Assembly: GCA_964017145.1 (NCBI GenBank)
Contig: CAXHKQ010000127.1
Span: 1-11,499, forward strand
Length of the DNA stretch: 11,499 nt
Reading direction: 5' to 3'
Source: Agrocybe praecox
Lineage: Eukaryota > Basidiomycota > Agaricomycetes > Agaricales > Agrocybaceae
Made by a program: the position numbers and the translations under genes. Positions 6,522 to 11,499 of this stretch are shown in pieces (the stretch's first letter is position 1; every line of letters starts with the position of its first letter). The notes below the pieces were generated by a model that was not told where the DNA came from, searched no databases, and saw nothing but the letters and a program-made list of their open reading frames with translations.

Positions 6522-7645
6522 CTGATTCCTCAGAGCCATATTTGTAGTTTCTCTCATTCGCTCTTTTCCCGCTCTTTTTTCTCTTTTTCTCCGCTCGCCC
6601 CGCCCCTTTGTATTTCACCCCCCGCCTCCCCCGCTCCCTGTTAGTTCGTGCTCATCACTGCTCATACGATCTTATGCTTCGTTTATTCAATAAGGCTTTT
6701 ATTATGGTAACAACACACTATATTATACACAAAGACAAACACGAAGCATGCGTGCCCTCCTCGTCAATGCACAGCTCCGCACTGTGAGGCTCTAGGAGGC
6801 ATTTTTCACCGCGCAACTGCAACGATGGTGCGCGTACAATCCGATCAAAAATATCTAAATCGAATTATAAAAATAATGTAGTCGTACACACAAAGGCGCT
6901 TCGCACACACCGAGTAAAATGTTGTTGAAGAGATCGCTCACGTCCCTTGACGTATCCACCGCCTTGTCGGCAATCTGCGCAATCGGTAATCTGGCCGGGC
7001 GCAACGATATGTATGTCCCTTTCTAATCTGGGCGGCTCTGGTGTTGATCGTCGGTCAATTATGTTGCGGGCGCGATCGTCTGATGAAGGCTGCTTGTTTG
7101 CGGGCGCCAGTCTTGGCAGATTCACCGCGCAACTGCAACGATGGTGCGCGTACAATCTGATCAAAAATATCAAAATCGCATTATAAAAATAATGTACACA
7201 CAATAATGTACACACACAGGCTCCTCGCACACACCGAGTAAAATGTTGTTGAAGAGATCGCTCACCGGCCGCAGCAAATAATTGGTCGTCGTCCCTTGGC
7301 GTAGCCACCGCCGTGTCGGCAATCTGCGCAATCGGTAATCTGGCCGGGCACAACGATATGTATGTCCCTTACTAAACTGGAGCGGCTCTCGTGTTGATCG
7401 TCGGTCAATGTTGCGGGCGCGGTCGTCGGATGAAGGCTGCTTGTTTGCGGGCGCCAGTCTTGGCAGTTTTAATGCGCGTTCCACTGATGAGCGTGTGAAT
7501 GTGAGTGCGTGTGATGTGTGATATGACGCTTGCGTTTGTATGTGTGTGCATGTTGCATCGTGCGTTTCGGCGCGCTTTCAGTTGTCAAACTCTCTTTCAC
7601 TCAAGAGTGAGAGAGCTGTCGGCGATTTCGGTTGTGACGTTTGTG
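6522..7645 (-). mobile_element. possible retroelement remnant between ACTATCGCC direct repeats
   Basis: The segment is flanked by identical 9-bp direct repeats, ACTATCGCC (6513-6521 and 7646-7654), which could be a target-site duplication. Read on the minus strand it has an initiator-like ATCAGT near 7481, the tandem repeats described separately, and a polyadenylation-like AATAAAAGCC...GAATAAACG near 6682-6706. These signals resemble a solo LTR or a short non-autonomous retroelement. No TG...CA ends fit the flanks, and no coding domain was recognised. An alternative 13-bp repeat, TATCGCCACAATA, at 6402-6414 and 7648-7660, makes the exact ends ambiguous. Positions 6545-6650 are a pyrimidine-rich C/T tract. 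Confidence 0.25.
6805..7466. repeat. two-copy tandem repeat (316 and 346 bp)
   Basis: Copy 1 (6805-7120) and copy 2 (7121-7466) both begin TTCACCGCGCAACTGCAACG and end GCGCCAGTCTTGGCAG, with high similarity throughout. Copy 2 has an extra AATAATGTACACACAC-like duplication (7190-7220) and about 25 extra bases (7265-7290). Reverse-strand open frames span both copies and repeat the same peptides, but they have no recognisable domain. Their openness probably reflects the repeat composition. Confidence 0.92.
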
Positions 7646-7660
7646 ACTATCGCCACAATA

Positions 7661-8345
7661 CGCTAAAATCACTCTTCTGAGAATACACATCGATATCGAC
7701 TAATGGATATCATTTAGCTACGCTCTGCCTTCACAAGGAGATAGTTGAAATATTTGTAGCTAGAAAATGCTTGTCGGGGTGGAACCTCTTTAAGCCGAAA
7801 CCTCCTGAGCCGGAATTCTCTCTCTACACCGAAACCTAATATTGTTTAATGCACTTTTTTCTGAACTGAACTTATGGAACTGACGATAATATCAAATGGA
7901 TTTTCTTTGGTAACCTTAAGTCATGTTTAACTTGCTGCCTGAAATTTTATATAGAGAGGTACGAAATTGCAGCGCACTCTGCCCGCGCTGGCGGCGAAGC
8001 CGCTATCTATCATATACTACAAAAATCGCATGACAATAAAGTCTTATTTTAGGCTGGCTACGCCCAAAACAAGGCCGTTACAAGTTATGCTAGAGCACAC
8101 ACGACCGTTCGCCAATACATTTCCACCAGATGGCGACACTCGACAAATCCCTCGTGCACACAACAACAAAACCTCCCATTTCGCGACTGCATGCGAAGCA
8201 AATAATGGCAAATGACAAATGATGGTGTCGTAAACAGAGACGGATTGACGACGAAGGTGGAAAAGTAAAATAGCGAATAGCGACGCGGCGAGAGCGCAGA
8301 TTCTTGATTCTTGGTACACCAGCATATTTTGTTACATCACACAAT
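7661..8345. other. region upstream of mitofusin, no gene seen
   Basis: Mixed-composition DNA with no ORF of recognised function on either strand. It includes TATCGATATCGA-like palindromic bits near 7688-7710 and a CTCF-like motif at 8123-8137. It presumably contains the distal promoter of the mitofusin gene. Confidence 0.5.
8123..8137 (+). promoter_or_regulatory. CTCF-like insulator motif
   Basis: CCACCAGATGGCGAC fits the well-known CTCF core CCASYAGRKGGCRSY closely and contains the AGATGGCG core used by insect CTCF. It lies about 1.3 kb before the mitofusin start codon and between a transposon-rich stretch and the gene. This is a motif match only. Confidence 0.4.
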
Positions 8346-8699
8346 CACACACGTTTTTGGTGCATTCGACGAGGTCCTTCGGCGCGTTGCTTTTAGAAGT
8401 CATAATCGCATTCATCGTCCTCGATTCGGCATCGATTCGCCAGCAGCAGCAAGTGCGACACACGATTGAAGGATTATATTTGTCAACACCACACAAACAC
8501 ACGCGCGCATACGTGAAATTCGCACCAATACACACACGCGTCAACACGTCTTCGCGAGACCGAAACTGCGTATCAAACGTTCCCGTTGCTTCTGCGCCCT
8601 CGCATCTCGCATCATTTTGCTCGAACTGTTGTGGCTGCGGAACACAATTATTGAGCTCACAATTATTACAGCAGTGCTGTGCGCGCATGTGTGCTTGTG

Positions 8700-8942
8700 C
8701 AAATTAGTGAAAATCAGCAAATAGCTCGTCAATCGACGCTGGTTTCGGAGTGCGAGTGTATGCGTGGAATTTGCATTGCACTTTGCAGAATGTGCGAATG
8801 ATTTGTTAACCTGTGCCTTTGCGAGTGTGCGTGTATTGTTGGGTCCAGTCGATAACGAGCACACACACACAAACACATAACCAACTCGCGTCGAACTCGC
8901 ACACACCATCACGCAATGTTCGTCGATTCCGAATCCAAACAG
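8700..8942 (+). other. Marf: mitofusin 5' UTR exon 1 (left limit unknown)
   Basis: The right edge is defined by the donor CAAACAG|GTAAGC at 8942/8943. The transcription start could not be placed; the 8.35-8.94 kb stretch is uniformly CA-rich and leader-like, and no convincing TATA or initiator stands out. An ATG at 8916 opens a 16-codon upstream ORF that continues across the splice junction. Confidence 0.5.
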
Positions 8943-9056
8943 GTAAGCATTTTAGGACGTTCCACGCGCTATTATCCGCAAATGTTGTATTCTGTTCAGT
9001 TCGATTAATTTCGCATACGTTTTTTTCTTTTTTATCTTCCGATTTCTTATTTGCAG
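8943..9056 (+). other. Marf: 114-bp intron in the mitofusin 5' UTR
   Basis: The donor GTAAGC and the acceptor TTATTTGCAG fit consensus, with a long pyrimidine tract (TTTTTTTCTTTTTTATCTTCC) before the acceptor and branch-site-like TTAAT near 9005. The size is typical of short dipteran introns. It lies upstream of the mitofusin ATG on the same strand. Confidence 0.7.
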
Positions 9057-9435
9057 TTAGTTGGTTGTTTCGTCTGCTAGTTCTCGCTCATCAGAATATA
9101 AAAGCGCAGTAGAAGTGTGTTTTGGGCGCCGTGTGTGTATATTCCCAATAAGTGCTATTATTATATCAATCGGTCTTGTCTTCGTTTATATAGTTTGTGC
9201 ACACACACCCAGATCCACATCACGTGTAATGTCAGATGAAAGTAACTCGTTCCTCTGTCGTTCCGTATAACCCGTGCAATCCGCCACCACAACCACCAAC
9301 CAACCACACAACAATTTTGGAATCCGCATAAAACCAAACCAAAACCGTCGCTTACCACCCCCGCATCACTCATATTCACAAACGACACTACACACACGAA
9401 ACACTCTCGAATCGCGAACGCGAACCTCTCACGCC
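9057..9435 (+). other. Marf: mitofusin 5' UTR, second segment
   Basis: This runs from the acceptor to the base before ATG 9436. It is CA-rich, with CCACCACAACCACC-type sequence near 9280. It contains a second upstream ORF (9229-9270, 13 codons, MSDESNSFLCRSV) and a CACGTG E-box (9221-9226) just before it. The first upstream ORF ends here at TAG 9078-9080. Confidence 0.55.
9229..9270 (+). promoter_or_regulatory. upstream ORF, 13 residues
   Basis: ATG at 9229, stop TAA at 9268-9270, 165 bases before the mitofusin start codon. The context GTAATGT is weak, so leaky scanning is expected. It may dampen translation of the main ORF. Confidence 0.4.
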
Positions 9436-9674
9436 ATGGCCGCCTATCTGAATCGCACCATATCGCTGGTGACGGGCAACGGTTCGGGCGCCGGTTCCGC
9501 TGCGGCCGCCTCCGGCACGTTCGATGCGGCCAATGCGCTGACCGACCGCCAACTGCACAACGCCGCCACCGACAATTCGCCGCTGCAGATCTTCGTGCGA
9601 GCGAAGAAGCGGTGTGAACGATATTTTCGGCGAGATCGAGGAGTATGTGGTGGAGACGGCGCACTTCATTGAGG
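9436..9674 (+). CDS. Marf: mitofusin first coding exon, with one-base frameshift
   Basis: Mitofusin is a dynamin-family GTPase of the outer mitochondrial membrane that tethers and fuses mitochondria. The exon starts at ATG 9436 in a good context (CGCCATGGC) with MAAYLNRTISLVTGN, the N-terminal pattern of insect Marf. An Ala/Gly/Ser-rich variable stretch follows, then SPLQIFVRAKKR. The conserved continuation VNDIFGEIEEYVVETAHFIE is present but in the +1 frame from 9614, because one extra base (T at 9613, in CGGTGTGAAC) separates the two parts. In the unshifted frame translation runs on to a stop in the next intron. The exon ends with GAGG|GTGAGT (donor at 9675), phase 1. The GTPase domain must lie in later exons outside the window. 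The extra base may be an assembly error, a natural null allele or a pseudogene lesion. Family assignment is from memory of Marf. Confidence 0.8.
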
Positions 9675-9872
9675 GTGAGTATATGTGTGGGCGCAGAAGG
9701 GGATTCGGATTGTTGTTTCGAAATTGTATAAAGTTAAACCCATTTCGGGCGACTGCTCGATTAATCGACCAGCAACTTTGGAATTTAGCCCAGCATAGCC
9801 TGATAGAGATATTTACTTGAAACAAAAGTAGTATTAAAGATTGGTTTTTCCTCAATACATTACACATTTTAG

Positions 9873-10172
9873 TTAACGCGATATGGTGATCAACCTGTTT
9901 ATTATCGCGTGTTGACGCTGGGCAGCCGAGCCTTTTCCAAAACCGAAATTTGGTAGTCCAGCAAAACCGATGTCCGCTAGAACATCAATAACTAATTCCC
10001 TGTGTTCATTAAAACCATGAAGTAGCTGAAAATATAAAATCATGTCCGGAAAATAGGGATGAGATAAAAAATATTCAAAAGCTAAAGAGTGAATTAGGGA
10101 ACAAAACGAACATCTGGTAGAAGTTTCATTTGTTTTTGGCCCAGCGGTTTTATGTGCCGCCGTTATGCGTGG
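9873..10172 (-). pseudogene. reverse-strand coding-like fragment, unknown family
   Basis: The minus-strand frame is open from 10172 to TAA at 9873-9875 (99 codons). The first ATG is at 10043, giving 56 residues. The peptide after it includes LLHGFNEHRELVIDVLADIG and FAGLPNFGFGKGSAAQRQH, which looks protein-like rather than random. Upstream in the same frame is TRCSFCSLIHSLAFEYFLSH, with a CXXC then His spacing that loosely recalls the C-terminal zinc-knuckle region of non-LTR retrotransposon ORF2. TTTTATATTTTCAG ending at 10026 could alternatively be a splice acceptor. The frame opens just downstream of a TAG (10173-10175). It may be the end of a decayed LINE or an exon of an unidentified nested gene. 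Confidence 0.3.
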
Positions 10173-10495
10173 CTAGAAAGGAAATCCAATTGTGTCTTTC
10201 ATTTAAGATTGAACATGTATTATAAAACTTATAACAAGACCCAAATTTTTAGTGCCATTCAGAATTTTTCCTGATCATCCTACAGAACATTTATGCGTCA
10301 CTATTTTATCATTCTTTTTAGACCCTTTTTGCCCTTTGCATACTGGTCAATGTTCAACGGTTGGCAAAAAATAATCGCAAATAAGTCGGATTCAAAAATA
10401 TTTGTCTTGAAAAAGTGTTCACTATTTTTCGCGTTCTTTTTAGATTTTTGTTATCGAAAGATCATTGAGAAATCATTGATAGGGGAGTTTCATCC

Positions 10496-11264
10496 GTTGT
10501 GGACACAGTTTGGTTTTTGTGCCATAACTTTTGATCAAAATTATATTTATGAGAACATGTGTACATAAATTGAAAGCCAGAAACATAGCTAATTACTGGT
10601 GAAAACTTGATTCGATTCTGTTAAGGACAAAAAAGTTATTCAACATCGAAAAAATCATGACTTTTTACAAAAGTGAAAACATTTAACCGGTTCTGGACAC
10701 CCCCAAATACAAATTAAAAATGCCAAGTACAATTTTTATTTTTGGTTTTCATTGGTATTGTCAACTGTTCCTGGAAAATGTTATAAACATCGCTATACTG
10801 GAAATCGGATGACAATTATTCCAATAGTTGGTTGTTAAAGCCTTGAAAGTAGTCCATTTCAAGGGTTTAACATGTGAAATATGAATTAAAGATACTTTTC
10901 AACGATGCCGAATTTATAAGGCCTGCCTCCCACCGATTGTTATCAGCAGTATGAGAAATGCATTAAATTTGCTTCGTATTACAAATGTTGCTGCCCAAAA
11001 TAATTTGTGGTTGTAAAATGGTTGTACTGGAGGGGTGTCCACAACTAGGCAAAGTGGGCACTTTATAAAAATGAAATTAAAAGGTTTTGGTTGTAACTTG
11101 TTTAATGAAACTTGATAAAATCATGAAATATATGACATTTTATTTGAAAAATGTATCACAAAATGTATCTATAATATATAAATGACCCAACAAAATGTTA
11201 GACCACGAATAACGTATCTTAAACATAGTCCGATCCACCCTAATTGAACCGGTTGTGGACACCC
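10496..11264. repeat. cluster of GTTGTGGACACCC repeat ends (MITE-like)
   Basis: The motif appears forward as GTTGTGGACAC (10496-10506), GGTTCTGGACACCCC (10689-10703) and GGTTGTGGACACCC (11251-11264), and reversed as GGGTGTCCACAAC (11033-11045). The reversed copy and the last forward copy bound a 232-bp AT-rich segment with matching inverted ends. CCGG precedes two of the forward copies (AACCGGTT at 10685-10692 and 11247-11254). No coding capacity and no clear target duplication were found. Confidence 0.5.
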
Positions 11265-11303
11265 ATCCATTACAACCAATTTACAACCAAAAATTATGAA
11301 ACT

Positions 11304-11440
11304 GTGAAGTTAAGGTTTTTATTTATTTTTACTGCCTACATGTATGCAGCACAAATGAAAATCGTACGCAGCATTGATTTTTTAAATATTTGTGCTGCAT
11401 ACATGTAGGCAGTAAAAATTAATAAAACTCGTAACTTCGC
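11304..11440. repeat. hairpin with 53-nt arms
   Basis: The arms at 11304-11356 and 11388-11440 are inverted copies. The inner 31 bp (11326-11356 with 11388-11418) pair perfectly, and the outer part pairs with a few mismatches. The loop is 31 bases. The core TGCCTACATGTATGCAGC contains the palindrome CTACATGTATG-like centre. It sits in a mitofusin intron and would be transcribed as a long RNA hairpin. It could be a small palindromic MITE or, less likely, a small-RNA precursor. Confidence 0.85.
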
Positions 11441-11499
11441 ATTTTCCGGCGGTCCTGGTCCAAATTTCAAAATTCCGGCTCCGTCATGTTCTAATCTCT

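Larger units (their letters stand above)
9675..11499 (+). other. Marf: mitofusin intron 2, 5' part
   Basis: The intron begins GTGAGTATAT and continues past the window end. No further mitofusin exon pattern (alanine-rich helix, GTPase P-loop) was found. It contains a solitary TCGATTAATCGACCA (9757-9771), a reverse-strand coding-like fragment, several GTGTCCACAAC repeat ends and a strong hairpin, each listed separately. Confidence 0.6.

Noticed and set aside
7445..7460. TGGCGCCCGC on the minus strand as a tRNA-Lys-type primer-binding site
   Set aside because: It is inside the tandem repeat in both copies and is not preceded by an LTR end (CA) at the right distance.
6865..7484. Reverse-strand frames of 104 and 162 codons over the tandem repeat
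   Set aside because: They repeat the same peptides from both copies with frame changes at the indels, and no domain is seen; not kept as genes.
8357..8912. Open frames of 99-123 codons on both strands in the CA-rich leader region
   Set aside because: No protein pattern, both strands equally open, and the region fits the mitofusin 5' flank/UTR.
9436..9672. Reading the 9436 frame straight through the extra base (RCERYFRRDRG...)
   Set aside because: The conserved mitofusin continuation is in the shifted frame, and the unshifted one enters the intron without similarity.
10293..10568. 91-codon open frame, Phe/Ile-rich
   Set aside because: The composition is that of AT-rich intronic DNA and it overlaps a MITE-like repeat end; no recognised domain.

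Overview
The window looks like dipteran, probably mosquito, nuclear DNA. It is gene-poor and AT-rich between features, carries intact and decayed transposons, has CA/TG-rich leader regions and GT-AG introns, and ends in the first coding exon of a mitofusin gene whose N-terminus resembles insect Marf. The species assignment is inference from gene content and style only.

Layout. 1-2514: an almost complete, short Ty3/gypsy-like LTR element in + orientation. The last 94 bp of its 5' LTR are visible, followed by one intact 752-codon Gag-protease ORF, a polypurine tract and a 172-bp 3' LTR. No reverse transcriptase, RNase H or integrase is present. The visible LTR parts are identical, which suggests a young, non-autonomous insertion. 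2515-3045: no gene seen. 3050-4240: a small transcription-unit-like locus with a TATA box, an initiator, an ATG-free leader containing a TCG microsatellite, a probable intron, and a short exon coding for the N-terminal part of a DUF4806-like insect protein. That reading frame is broken by an in-frame TGA and followed by AATAAA. 4241-5160: no gene; contains a GC-richer patch with many CAGTC-type motifs. 5168-6336: a decayed DNA-transposon-like element with ACTGAC motifs at both ends, carrying a nested fold-back element bounded by TTAA and a 35-bp-arm palindrome. 6489-7660: hairpins and a two-copy tandem repeat (316 and 346 bp), with reverse-strand signals that may belong to a retroelement remnant.

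7660-11499 is the mitofusin locus. It has an upstream region with a CTCF-like site, a 5' UTR interrupted by a 114-bp intron (8943-9056), two short upstream ORFs, the first coding exon (9436-9674), and a long intron running past the window end. The coding exon contains one extra base near 9613 that shifts its frame. The intron holds a reverse-strand coding-like fragment, GTGTCCACAAC-type repeat ends and a 53-nt-arm hairpin.

The strongest calls are the Gag-only LTR element and the mitofusin exon. No bacterial, CRISPR, tRNA or rRNA feature was recognised. The most unusual observations are the gag-only element with a SAP-like N-terminus, the DUF4806-like stub with its GTGAGT hexamer, the mitofusin frameshift and the nested fold-back elements.
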